Assembly (NCBI GenBank): GCA_030601545.1
Contig: JAUVTM010000103.1
Span: 1 to 7,367, forward strand
Length of the DNA: 7,367 bases
Reading direction: 5' to 3'
Source of the DNA: Syntrophobacterales bacterium
GTDB taxonomy: Bacteria > Desulfobacterota > Syntrophobacteria > BM002
The notes under the pieces are model-generated. The model did not search any database. It had not been told where the DNA came from and saw only the letters and a program-made list of their open reading frames with translations. Positions 1 through 6,045 of this stretch are shown piece after piece (the first letter of the stretch is position 1; each line of letters begins with the position of its first letter). The position numbers and the translations under genes are program-made.

Positions 1-19
1 AATCCCCTTGGGGACGCCA
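1..19 (+). tRNA. 3' end of a tRNA, probably tRNA-Glu (partial, cut by window edge)
   Basis: The first 19 bases read as a tRNA tail: the end of a T loop (AAT), a T-stem strand CCCCT, an acceptor strand TGGGGAC, discriminator G and an encoded CCA at 17-19. From memory, bacterial tRNA-Glu ends almost identically, and its acceptor 5' strand GTCCCCA/T would pair with this one. The anticodon lies outside the window, so the amino acid is inferred from the tail alone. A terminator hairpin follows 11 bases downstream, as expected at the end of a tRNA transcript. Confidence 0.8.
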
Positions 20-30
20 TATAATACTAC

Positions 31-68
31 AAATGCCCTAAGTTATTGAATTTAGGGCATTTTATTTT
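31..68 (+). terminator. Rho-independent terminator after the tRNA
   Basis: A perfect 11-bp stem (AAATGCCCTAA at 31-41 with TTAGGGCATTT at 52-62) encloses a 10-base loop and runs into a T-rich tract (TTTTATTTT, 60-68). It is well placed to end the tRNA transcript. A-rich bases on the left arm could make it act weakly in the other direction as well. Confidence 0.85.
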
Positions 69-234
69 GCAATTTTTTGTAATTTTACTTAAGTTGGCCC
101 GACCACGGCTCCCATCAGGATTTTCGGCATTGTTCTCTACTCCTTTCGTTTTTCAAATCTTCCCCTGCAAACGCTATCGCCACACATGACAACATGACAT
201 GATAAGAACTTGTTTTTTTGGGATGAAGCAGCGG

Positions 235-264
235 TTGCCGCATAATTCGAAAATACAATAGAAT
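235..264 (+). promoter_or_regulatory. Possible sigma70-type promoter for the broken gene at 308
   Basis: TTGCCG (235-240) and TAGAAT (259-264) are separated by 18 bases, giving a start near 271 and a leader of about 37 bases before the ATG at 308. Both boxes deviate from consensus, so the call rests on spacing and position. If real, it would now transcribe into the 3' end of the opposing methyltransferase gene. Confidence 0.35.
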
Positions 265-307
265 ACTGGCAAAGCACACAAAAAATCATCGTCCAAAGGA
301 GCATGCC

Positions 308-376
308 ATGAACATCGAAATCAAGGAACGCTTTATGGAGGCATGGGAAAAGCACTTCCCTGGCTCTGCCCAATTG
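308..376 (+). pseudogene. Truncated N-terminus of a DUF169-like gene
   Basis: An ATG at 308 has a good ribosome binding site (AGGAG, 297-301, six bases upstream) and a protein-like start, MNIEIKERFMEAWEKHFPG. From memory this resembles the N-termini of DUF169 proteins, which begin with an acidic/basic helix followed by W-x-K-x-F-x-G-A-E-L-P. The resemblance ends between about 364 and 376; after that the frame is only the antisense of the methyltransferase gene, whose stop codon is at 377-379. The frame stays open to 703, but that extension is not credible protein. I read this as the 5' end of a gene cut off by recombination or insertion. The family assignment is moderate; start signals followed by a loss of protein character are what the sequence shows. 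Confidence 0.45.
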
Positions 377-982
377 TCATCTCTTTTTCCTCTTCTGCAT
401 CAAACAGAGCCAAGCCCTTGGGGGGTTCGGACGATTGGATCCGAAATGGCCCGAGCTGAGGGAAAGAATCTCGAAAAAAGGCTCTACGGCTGCAACTATA
501 TCCCTGGCTGTGCGTTGAGGCGGACCAGGACCCTGACGTTGTTCATCAGCATTGCCAATGATACTCAACCAGAGGCCGGTCGGCTCAAGATAAGCAGCGA
601 CTTTTTCTGCGAAGTTGTTCCGATGTTCGTCAGAGTCAAAAACATGAAAGCAACCTTTGTCGTATACAAAGCTAAAAGGAGCGCCCGGGATTTCATCCTT
701 TAAGAAATCCCTTACCAATAATGTGCACTCGACTCCCGCCCTAGAAGCCTTATCAATAGCCTTCTGTATCGCCATTTCAGAGACATCGATTCCTGTCACC
801 GAGAAGTTCTGCTGGGCAAGCCACACCGCATCGTCGCCAGTCCCACAGCCGATGTCCAATGCTTTGCAACTTCGAATTGGTCTTTTGATCACCACATTTA
901 TAAGGTTAAGATCCGGAATACCTGTATCCCAAGGGATATCTCCTTTCTTGTACCTCTCTTCCCATCGGTCTTGGTTTGCCAC
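377..982 (-). CDS. Class I SAM-dependent methyltransferase, thiopurine S-methyltransferase-like
   Basis: A soluble 201-residue methyltransferase with a Rossmann-type fold. The N-terminal WEERYKKGDIPWDTGIPDL (residues 7-25) is typical of the TPMT/TehB-like group. Motif I is DIGCGTGD (43-50), the ribose-binding acidic residue is D66 in VTGIDVS, and YDKGCFH (107-113) and GPPQRT (153-158) are further marks of the group. Length is normal, so the gene looks intact. The substrate cannot be told: relatives methylate thiols, selenium or tellurium compounds or halides, and many are uncharacterised. The start is GTG at 980-982; an in-frame TAG at 995-997 excludes a longer protein, and AGGGG (992-996) lies nine bases upstream. 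Its stop lies right at the breakpoint of the truncated DUF169-like gene, suggesting that it arrived by rearrangement. No clear promoter or terminator was seen. Confidence 0.87.
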   Translation of the reverse strand: MANQDRWEERYKKGDIPWDTGIPDLNLINVVIKRPIRSCKALDIGCGTGDDAVWLAQQNFSVTGIDVSEMAIQKAIDKASRAGVECTLLVRDFLKDEIPGAPFSFVYDKGCFHVFDSDEHRNNFAEKVAAYLEPTGLWLSIIGNADEQRQGPGPPQRTARDIVAAVEPFFEILSLSSGHFGSNRPNPPRAWLCLMQKRKKR

Positions 983-997
983 TGGACTTTTCCCCTA

Positions 998-1409
998 GTC
1001 GAGAAGGCCCTCTATGATGCTCACCGACTCAGTTCTTAGCCGCTGATCCAGTGAGAGATCGCGCTAATATCTGAATGGTTCATTTCTACCGATCCTGCTC
1101 ATAGCCCAATCCTAATATTATGTGGAGATGTGGGACATCTGACTTTTATCTTTTTCGCACATAGTGTGCAAAGGAGCAAGTCTTGAACTGACGACGCCAG
1201 GGATATGATCTAAATATTAATTTGTATATATAGATAGCACAACTGTTTATATCAGACTCTAGGGGAATGACTACGATATGTGGTAGCAGGATTTCGAACG
1301 ATAAAGTGTGGAGTAAGGCAAGATATCCATACAATACTTGAGACCCCACAACACATTTTCCCACTGGTTGCAAACCGTATCTAGTCGGCCACAAGCTAGC
1401 CAGGGAAGG
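998..1409. other. Gene-free stretch between methyltransferase and trkH, with possible C-terminal remnant
   Basis: No intact gene is visible here. On the minus strand, 1063-995 is a short open stretch ending in the TAG just before the methyltransferase start (RDLSLDQRLRTESVSIIEGL, then LD and stop). It could be the C-terminal tail of a lost gene, but it is only 22 codons and I cannot name the family. A small perfect hairpin, GCACA-TAG-TGTGC, is at 1157-1169. Bases 1200-1250 are very A+T rich, and the first copy of the diverged repeat occupies 1246-1315. Minus-strand ORF 1146-1394 has no protein-like features and is not called. Confidence 0.5.
1246..1315. repeat. Diverged repeat, copy A (partner at 6046-6116)
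   Basis: This segment matches 6046-6116 in the same orientation. Over 1275-1315 against 6076-6116, 33 of 41 bases agree without gaps, including TGGTAGCAG and AAAGTGTGGAGTA. The upstream part (TTTATA-x-C/T-x-GACT...TA) also aligns, with a one-base gap. Both copies have a CTAC...GTAG inverted pair around an eight-base A/T-rich loop (1271-1286 here). It lies about 95 bases past the trkH stop. Neither copy is protein-coding in any frame I checked. It may be a small non-autonomous element or a conserved RNA/DNA structure. Confidence 0.6.
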
Positions 1410-2849
1410 CTACTTGCGCCAAAAGGACGGGAATACAAGGACGAGAACCGTGAAGACCTCGAGACGCCCCACGAGCATGCAGAAGGAGAGGAGCACGTGG
1501 CCCGCCCCCGGCAGGTGGGCGAAGTTGTCCGTGGGGCCTACCTGGCCGAGGCCGGGGCCGATGTTCGAGAGGCAGGCGATCACCGAGGCCCCGGCGGTCA
1601 CCAGGTCCAGGCCGAGCGCGGCCATCCCGAGGGAGGCGAAGACGAAGATCCCGATGTAGAGCGCAAAGAAGCCGAGGATGCTCTGGATCACCTCGTCCGA
1701 GACGGTCTTCTGGTCGATCTTCAAGAGCCGTACCCGCCGCGGGTGGATGAGCCGTGAGAGCTGCAGGAAGCTGTGCTTCACGAGCAGGAGCACCCGCACG
1801 TTCTTCATCCCGCCGCCGGTAGAGCCCGCGCAGCCGCCTACGAACATCAACCCGACGAGGATGTATTGGGCCAGCACTGGCCAGAGCTCGTAGTCGGCGG
1901 TCACATAGCCGGTGGTGGTCATGAGGGAAGTGACTTGAAAGGCAGAGTCCCGGAGGTTTGTTAGTGGGTCCTTGTAGACTCGAAAGTTGAAGAGGAAAAC
2001 CACAAGGACAGAGGTCGCGAGCACGCCCAGGTAGAACCGGAACTCCTCGCTGCGGAAGTAGCTGCCAACCCTTCCACGCAGCGCCTGGAAGTGGAGAGAG
2101 AAGTTCACGCCGGCCAAGAACATGAAGAAGGTCACCACCAAGTGGATATAGCTTCCGCCGAGTTCAGCGATGCTGCCGTTGCGGGTGGAGAATCCCCCGG
2201 TGGCCATGGTGGTGAAGGCGTGACACACTGCCTCGTAGAAGCTCACCCCGCCGAGCATGAGGGCCGCAACCTCGGCCGCGGTAATGAGGAAGTAGACGCC
2301 CCACAGGAGCCTGGCGGTGTCCTGAATGCGGGGTCGGAGGCGGTCCGAAGTGGGTCCAGGCACCTCCGCCTCGAAGAGCTGCATCCCCCCTACGCCCAGG
2401 ATCGGCAGAATGGCAAGGGAGAGGACGATGATGCCCATGCCGCCAAGCCACTGGGTCAGAGAGCGCCAGACGAGGACGCTCTCTGCCACCATGTTAAGGT
2501 CGGTGATCACCGTGGAGCCGGTGGTGGTGAAGCCCGACATGGACTCGAAGTAGGCCTGGATCGGGCTCGCGATCGTCCCAGTGAAGAGAAAGGGCAGCGC
2601 GCCGAAGACGGCGAAGAGGACCCAAGCGAGGGTGACGACCCCGAAACCCTCGCGGACCGTCAGCTCCTCCCGGGTGGAGAAGACTTGCAATAACAGGAGT
2701 CCGATGGCGGCGGAGAGGGTCGCGGTAAGCACGAACCAAGGCCAAGCCCCGTCTCGGTACCAGAAGGAGAAGGGCAGGGGCACGAGGAGCATTCCCGCGA
2801 GGAAGAGCAGAAGACCGCCTTGGATCCGAAGCGTGAGTCTTAGGTTCAT
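1410..2849 (-). CDS. trkH: Trk-type K+ uptake system, membrane subunit TrkH
   Basis: A 479-residue integral membrane protein of the TrkH/TrkG/KtrB superfamily, close to the usual length of about 480. It forms the K+ pathway in the inner membrane. All four pore-loop repeats carry the filter glycine: TTTGST (G111), MATGGF (G218), TTTGYV (G314) and SNIGPG (G431). The glycine-rich intramembrane gate GCAGSTGGGMKNVR (339-352) follows filter three, as in family members. Hydrophobic helices run throughout, beginning at residues 10-30. The ATG at 2847-2849 begins one base after the trkA stop and lacks a clear Shine-Dalgarno sequence, so translational coupling to trkA is likely. G+C content is visibly higher than in the flanks. 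No convincing terminator was found beyond the stop. The function assignment is firm; Na+ or H+ coupling cannot be told. Confidence 0.96.
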   Translation of the reverse strand: MNLRLTLRIQGGLLLFLAGMLLVPLPFSFWYRDGAWPWFVLTATLSAAIGLLLLQVFSTREELTVREGFGVVTLAWVLFAVFGALPFLFTGTIASPIQAYFESMSGFTTTGSTVITDLNMVAESVLVWRSLTQWLGGMGIIVLSLAILPILGVGGMQLFEAEVPGPTSDRLRPRIQDTARLLWGVYFLITAAEVAALMLGGVSFYEAVCHAFTTMATGGFSTRNGSIAELGGSYIHLVVTFFMFLAGVNFSLHFQALRGRVGSYFRSEEFRFYLGVLATSVLVVFLFNFRVYKDPLTNLRDSAFQVTSLMTTTGYVTADYELWPVLAQYILVGLMFVGGCAGSTGGGMKNVRVLLLVKHSFLQLSRLIHPRRVRLLKIDQKTVSDEVIQSILGFFALYIGIFVFASLGMAALGLDLVTAGASVIACLSNIGPGLGQVGPTDNFAHLPGAGHVLLSFCMLVGRLEVFTVLVLVFPSFWRK

Positions 2850-2850
2850 G

Positions 2851-4194
2851 TCAGCAGAAGAGCTTGTCTAGCCGCGCCACGGCCTCGGGGAGCGTGAAGA
2901 CGACCGCCCGGTCGCCGGCGGCAAGTTGGTTGTCCCCGTCCGGTATGATCACCTCCTCCCCCCGCAAGACAGCCCCGATGATAGCGCCGCGGGGGATCTG
3001 GATCTCCTTCAGGGGTTTGCCAAGGATCTTGCTTCCCGCGGGGAGCAGGAACTCCATCACCTCGGCCTGGCACTCCTCCACCATGGCCATTGAGAGCACC
3101 TCGCCCCGACGGACATACTTCAAAATGGCGCTGGCGGTAGAGAGCCGGGGACTGATACAGGCATCCACCCCGATGGAGGGGGCCAGGGAGACGTACTGCG
3201 GGTGGCTTACTAAGGCAATGGCCCTCTTCGCCCCGCGGCTCTTCGCGAGCAGTGAACAGAGGATGTTCCCCTCATCCTCCTGGGTGACGGCGACGAAGAC
3301 GTCGGTGTCCTCAATCCCTTCATCGTGCAGCGTGTCTACGTCGGTGCCCTCAGCGTGGATCACCGCCACGCCGTCTAGACGTTGAGCCAGATGCTCGCAA
3401 CGGTCGCGGTTTCGGTCTAGGATCTTCACCCGGAGTTTCCGCTGAGCCAGCTCCTGGGCTACGCCTTCTCCGACCCAGCCGCCGCCGAGGATCATGATGT
3501 TTTTCGTGCGCCGCTCCCCAAAGCCAAAGAGGTAATTGATCGCCGGCAGCTCCTCCTTCCGGCACAGGAAGTAGAGAATGTCGCCTCCGAGGATCGCGTC
3601 CTCCCCGTGAGGCACGATCGTTTCCTGTTGCCGGGATAGTGCCGCGACGACGAGGCGGTACATCCCGCACAGGTCGCCCAGCTCCTTGAGGGTGATCCCG
3701 GCCAGCGGGTTATCGCTCCCGATGCGGTAGCCAAGAAAAATGATCCGCCCGTCGGCGAACTCCGCCACCGAGGTGGCCATGGGGTATGTGATCACCCTCA
3801 CGAGCTCCTTGGCCACGACCGTCTGCGGGTTGATTAGAAGGTCAATGCCCAGCTTTTTCGCGTTGGCCGCCCACTCGGCGCCAGCGTACTCGATGTTCCG
3901 GACACGGCTGATAATGGTGGGGACCCCGTACTCGTTCGCCAGCATGCAGGAGACCAGGTTCACCTCGTCCACGTCGGTGACCGCGATGAAGAGGTCCGCG
4001 TCTTGGACCTCCACCTCCTCGAGCACCTTCGCGCTAGCCGCGATCCCCTCCACCACGAGTGCATTCAGCTTACTCCCCAGCGCCCTGACCTTCTCGGCGC
4101 TGCGTTCGATGAGGGCGATGTCATGCCCCTCCCGGGACAACCGGTCGGCAATCTGGTAGCCCACTTGGCCCGCGCCCACAATGACAACCTTCAT
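2851..4194 (-). CDS. trkA: Trk-type K+ uptake system, NAD-binding regulatory subunit TrkA
   Basis: A 447-residue cytoplasmic protein with the duplicated RCK architecture of TrkA (about 458 residues in E. coli): RCK_N 1 with GAGQVG (7-12) and E30 ending the second strand; RCK_C 1 around 145-225; RCK_N 2 with GGGWVG (237-242) and D260; RCK_C 2 around 375-445. The glycine-rich loops and acidic residues fit nucleotide binding (NAD(H) or ATP/ADP), through which TrkA gates TrkH. It is the first gene of the operon; its TGA (2851-2853) is one base from the trkH ATG. The ATG at 4192-4194 has a purine-rich ribosome binding region (GGAGG and AAGGG, 4205-4214) and a near-consensus promoter about 100 bases upstream. 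No defect is visible. Confidence 0.96.
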   Translation of the reverse strand: MKVVIVGAGQVGYQIADRLSREGHDIALIERSAEKVRALGSKLNALVVEGIAASAKVLEEVEVQDADLFIAVTDVDEVNLVSCMLANEYGVPTIISRVRNIEYAGAEWAANAKKLGIDLLINPQTVVAKELVRVITYPMATSVAEFADGRIIFLGYRIGSDNPLAGITLKELGDLCGMYRLVVAALSRQQETIVPHGEDAILGGDILYFLCRKEELPAINYLFGFGERRTKNIMILGGGWVGEGVAQELAQRKLRVKILDRNRDRCEHLAQRLDGVAVIHAEGTDVDTLHDEGIEDTDVFVAVTQEDEGNILCSLLAKSRGAKRAIALVSHPQYVSLAPSIGVDACISPRLSTASAILKYVRRGEVLSMAMVEECQAEVMEFLLPAGSKILGKPLKEIQIPRGAIIGAVLRGEEVIIPDGDNQLAAGDRAVVFTLPEAVARLDKLFC

Positions 4195-4204
4195 CCGTAC
4201 GGCA

Positions 4205-4214
4205 CCCTTCCTCC
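4205..4214 (-). promoter_or_regulatory. Ribosome binding region of trkA
   Basis: On the minus strand the bases read GGAGGAAGGG, ending ten bases before the ATG at 4194. The GGAGG core is slightly far from the start (15 bases), while the AAGGG part is at the usual distance. Confidence 0.6.
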
Positions 4215-4299
4215 CCTATTCCTGGGGTCGTATCCGGTCAGAAAAATACACTCCAGAGAAGGCTAGAGCGTCTGATAGGAACTCCCTTTAGATGGGAAG

Positions 4300-4329
4300 A
4301 GTATAGGATTAAAGAGCGTTGTGTGTCAA
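4300..4329 (-). promoter_or_regulatory. Sigma70-type promoter of trkAH
   Basis: On the minus strand a perfect -35 box TTGACA (4324-4329) is followed after 18 bases by TATACT (4300-4305), one base off TATAAT. Transcription would start near 4293 and give a leader of about 100 bases. It is the best promoter match in the window and points at the trkA start. A palindrome at 4341-4354 lies just upstream. Confidence 0.75.
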
Positions 4330-4767
4330 ACGTTCATCTTCGGTACATATACCGGTTTGATGGTTTTCTGATTGCTCCGGGATTCATAGGTATAGGGCTT
4401 TGGTAAGGAGGGTGTCCGCCTCCTATGAGCTTAGTCAATGCGTGGAAATTTGTGCCTACGAATCCCTTTCGATACCTTCCCCGTCTACGAACCAGGACAA
4501 ATAGTGATCAACAGCTTACTCAGGATCGGTATGAAGGGAGTCATAAGCAAGCCTGCCCTTTTCAAAGTGTTGAATTGCAGAAGCGGCGTTTCATTTCCAT
4601 GGCTCAAAATATTGGGGTAGAACCTTTCAGCGCTGCACCTAAACATCACTTGCCAAGATGTTAAATCATATAAAAGTCAAGGTATGATATACGTAATGGT
4701 ATCCACCTTATTTTTTTGATTGAGGACTGACGGTTGAAGTTTTTACCTCAATGCTTAGATTGACTAA
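4330..4767. other. Gene-poor stretch with a hairpin and undecided short ORFs
   Basis: Two overlapping plus-strand frames are open here: 4425-4664 (79 codons) and 4438-4620 (60 codons, from ATG at 4438). Neither resembles a family I know and neither has normal start signals. The SD-like AAGGAGG at 4405-4411 sits 13 bases before the ATG at 4425 and is itself paired in a 6-bp hairpin (AGGAGG 4406-4411 with CCTCCT 4419-4424). The minus-strand frame through the same bases also contains no recognisable motif. I treat the stretch as eroded or non-coding, with modest certainty. Confidence 0.4.
4341..4354. promoter_or_regulatory. Palindrome upstream of the trkAH promoter
   Basis: CGGTA-CATA-TACCG is a perfect 5-bp inverted repeat with a 4-base centre, 12 bases upstream of the -35 box. 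That position would suit an activator site. No regulator is identifiable from the sequence, and a short palindrome can occur by chance. Confidence 0.3.
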
Positions 4768-4929
4768 AGTGCACTATGGGATGAACTGGCGCTTGACCGA
4801 ATCCGCCAAGCAGGAGGAGCCGTTGTTTCGACCGTACAGATCATGTCCTTGATGGTGAGTACTTGGGCAGAGGGAGTTGTTCCATAGGTGCTCCCAATTT
4901 TCGACGAGCTCTACGCTGCAATTGAATGA
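4768..4929 (+). pseudogene. Gene remnant, possibly the C-terminus of an isochorismatase-like hydrolase
   Basis: The frame reads ...LWDE-L-A then LDRIRQAGGAVVSTVQIM, with further protein-like sequence up to an in-frame TAG at 4885-4887. After the TAG it continues in the same frame with VLPIFDELYAAIE and a TGA at 4927-4929. The helix-turn-strand pattern (x-LDR-[IL]-RxAG-x-x-V-[VT]-[ST]-T) recalls the C-terminal part of isochorismatase/nicotinamidase-family hydrolases. The catalytic Asp, Lys and Cys regions are absent: an in-frame TAA at 4765-4767 closes the frame upstream. It looks like the tail of a lost gene with one internal stop. The family name is a guess from pattern; the remnant reading is somewhat stronger. 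It runs in the same direction as the hydrolase gene 78 bases downstream. Confidence 0.35.
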
Positions 4930-4995
4930 GAGCGCCTAAAAAAGCAATTGAGGCGGATGCGAAGGGTAGCGTGGCTTTAGTTTTTTGTGTTGGAA

Positions 4996-5000
4996 AGGAG
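4996..5000 (+). promoter_or_regulatory. Ribosome binding site that fixes the hydrolase start at 5008
   Basis: AGGAG lies seven bases before the ATG at 5008. A longer reading from GTG at 4987 is open but would place this site inside the coding sequence and put seven residues (MLERRNS) in front of the signal peptide, so ATG 5008 is preferred. Confidence 0.8.
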
Positions 5001-5007
5001 AAATAGT

Positions 5008-5745
5008 ATGAAGTACGTTTTCACACTTTTTATTATACTGATTGTTTCAGCCACTGCCAATGCCGCTGGGACGTTAGTTTCGTATGAGGTTAATGGAGAA
5101 CCTTATGAGGGATATTATATCAGCCCTTCTCCCGATGCCGCACTGGTACTGCTTATCCATGACTGGGACGGTCTGACTGATTATGAAGTGAAACGTGCCA
5201 ACATGTTAGCTGATATGGGGTATGCGGTTTTTGCTGCCGACTTGTTTGGTGCCGGAGTTAGACCAACCGAGGTAAAGGATAAACGCCAGCACACCGGTGA
5301 ATTGTATAAAGACCGTGATAAAATGCGCGCCCTGTTACAAGCTGCACTGGAAACTGCAAAATCTAAAGGTGCCAATGTCCATAATGCTGTGGCAATGGGA
5401 TACTGCTTTGGTGGAGCTGCCGTACTTGAGTTCGCCAGGTCAGGGGCAGACTTGAAAGGCTTTGTCACCTTTCATGGTGGATTGCGTACACCAGCAGGTC
5501 AAGACTACTCTAAAACGAAGGGAAAATTGCTAATTCTGCATGGCACAGCAGACACAAACATCACCATGGATCAGTTTGCCAAGCTTGCCATTGAGTTGGA
5601 GGAAAAAGGTGTTTCACACGAAATGATTACCTACAGTGGAGCACCACATGCTTTTACTGTGTTTGGGTCCAACCGGTATAGAGAAGAGGCTGATAAAAAA
5701 TCATGGAAACATTTTACGGCATTTCTTACCGAGACGCTTAACTGA
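5008..5745 (+). CDS. Exported dienelactone hydrolase family protein
   Basis: A 245-residue alpha/beta hydrolase of the dienelactone hydrolase (DLH) family. Residues 1-19 form a classic signal peptide: a lysine, a hydrophobic core FTLFIILIV, and a cleavage site after A-N-A. The mature enzyme is therefore expected outside the inner membrane, unlike the cytoplasmic DLH of chlorocatechol breakdown. The catalytic triad is complete: nucleophile C133 in GYCFGG, D182 in HGTAD and H214 in APHAF. HDWDG (51-55) fits the oxyanion region. The family hydrolyses lactones and esters; the real substrate is unknown. The frame is intact and ends with TGA at 5743-5745. Its G+C content (about 47% in the line counted) is lower than that of trkAH. 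No clear promoter or terminator was seen, and neighbours on both sides are remnants. Confidence 0.92.
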   Translation: MKYVFTLFIILIVSATANAAGTLVSYEVNGEPYEGYYISPSPDAALVLLIHDWDGLTDYEVKRANMLADMGYAVFAADLFGAGVRPTEVKDKRQHTGELYKDRDKMRALLQAALETAKSKGANVHNAVAMGYCFGGAAVLEFARSGADLKGFVTFHGGLRTPAGQDYSKTKGKLLILHGTADTNITMDQFAKLAIELEEKGVSHEMITYSGAPHAFTVFGSNRYREEADKKSWKHFTAFLTETLN

Positions 5746-5770
5746 TCCACCATCCAAAGTGCATTTCACA

Positions 5771-6031
5771 ATGGCTAAGATTGGCGTTATTCAAAACTAT
5801 TCGCTCATTAAAACCTTGATGATGCCACTTGTGGAGGCAGGTTTTCAGAGAGGTGGGGTAATTTGACTCTTCTGGCCTGCAACAAGAGTGCTACGGAGAC
5901 TTGCCTTGTTCCAAGATTTTGGTGTTGACCCTGCCGGTGTTGAACTAAACATAGCTTGCCGATACCAAAACTTGATCAGAATTAAAGGTATGAAAAACAT
6001 ACCTAAAATATTTCCTAATGGTCAGTATTAA
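5771..6031 (+). pseudogene. Gene remnant, possibly MerR/CbpM-like, with an internal stop
   Basis: From ATG 5771 the frame encodes 31 residues (MAKIGVIQNYSLIKTLMMPL...) to a TGA at 5864-5866, then stays open in the same frame for 54 codons to TAA at 6029-6031. The second part contains LRR followed by LALFQDFGVDPAGVELNI. That closely fits the region after the DNA-binding wing in MerR-type HspR/CbpM proteins, where R-L-x-x-x-[RQ]-D-[LF]-G-V-[ND]-x-A-G-V-E is common. The remaining C-terminal part shows no such likeness. Either this is a degraded regulator or chaperone-modulator gene or the match is accidental; the start has no good ribosome binding site. The stretch ends 14 bases before repeat copy B. 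Confidence 0.35.
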
Positions 6032-6045
6032 ACATAGCAGAGACA

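Noticed and set aside
180..205. CATGAC repeated three times within 20 bases
   Set aside because: The repeat is too short and irregular to be an iteron or CRISPR-like array.
412..424. CCCTTGGGG resembling the tRNA tail at 5-13, a possible att repeat
   Set aside because: The match is only nine bases, itself palindromic, and lies within methyltransferase coding sequence; chance is the simpler reading.
377..703. Continuation of the plus-strand frame from 308 as a 131-residue protein
   Set aside because: From 377 on it is the antisense of a well-supported methyltransferase gene and has no protein features of its own.
1157..1169. Hairpin GCACA-TAG-TGTGC as a terminator for trkH
   Set aside because: The stem is five bp, the T run is on the wrong side for the minus strand, and it is about 240 bases past the trkH stop.
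2091..2693. 200-codon plus-strand open frame inside trkH
   Set aside because: It is the opposite-strand shadow of a GC-rich gene: its composition is dominated by Glu, Gly, His, Arg and Ala and it has no motifs.
5864..5866. TGA as a selenocysteine codon
   Set aside because: No SECIS-like hairpin was identified downstream and the surrounding frame lacks a recognised selenoprotein motif; gene decay is simpler.
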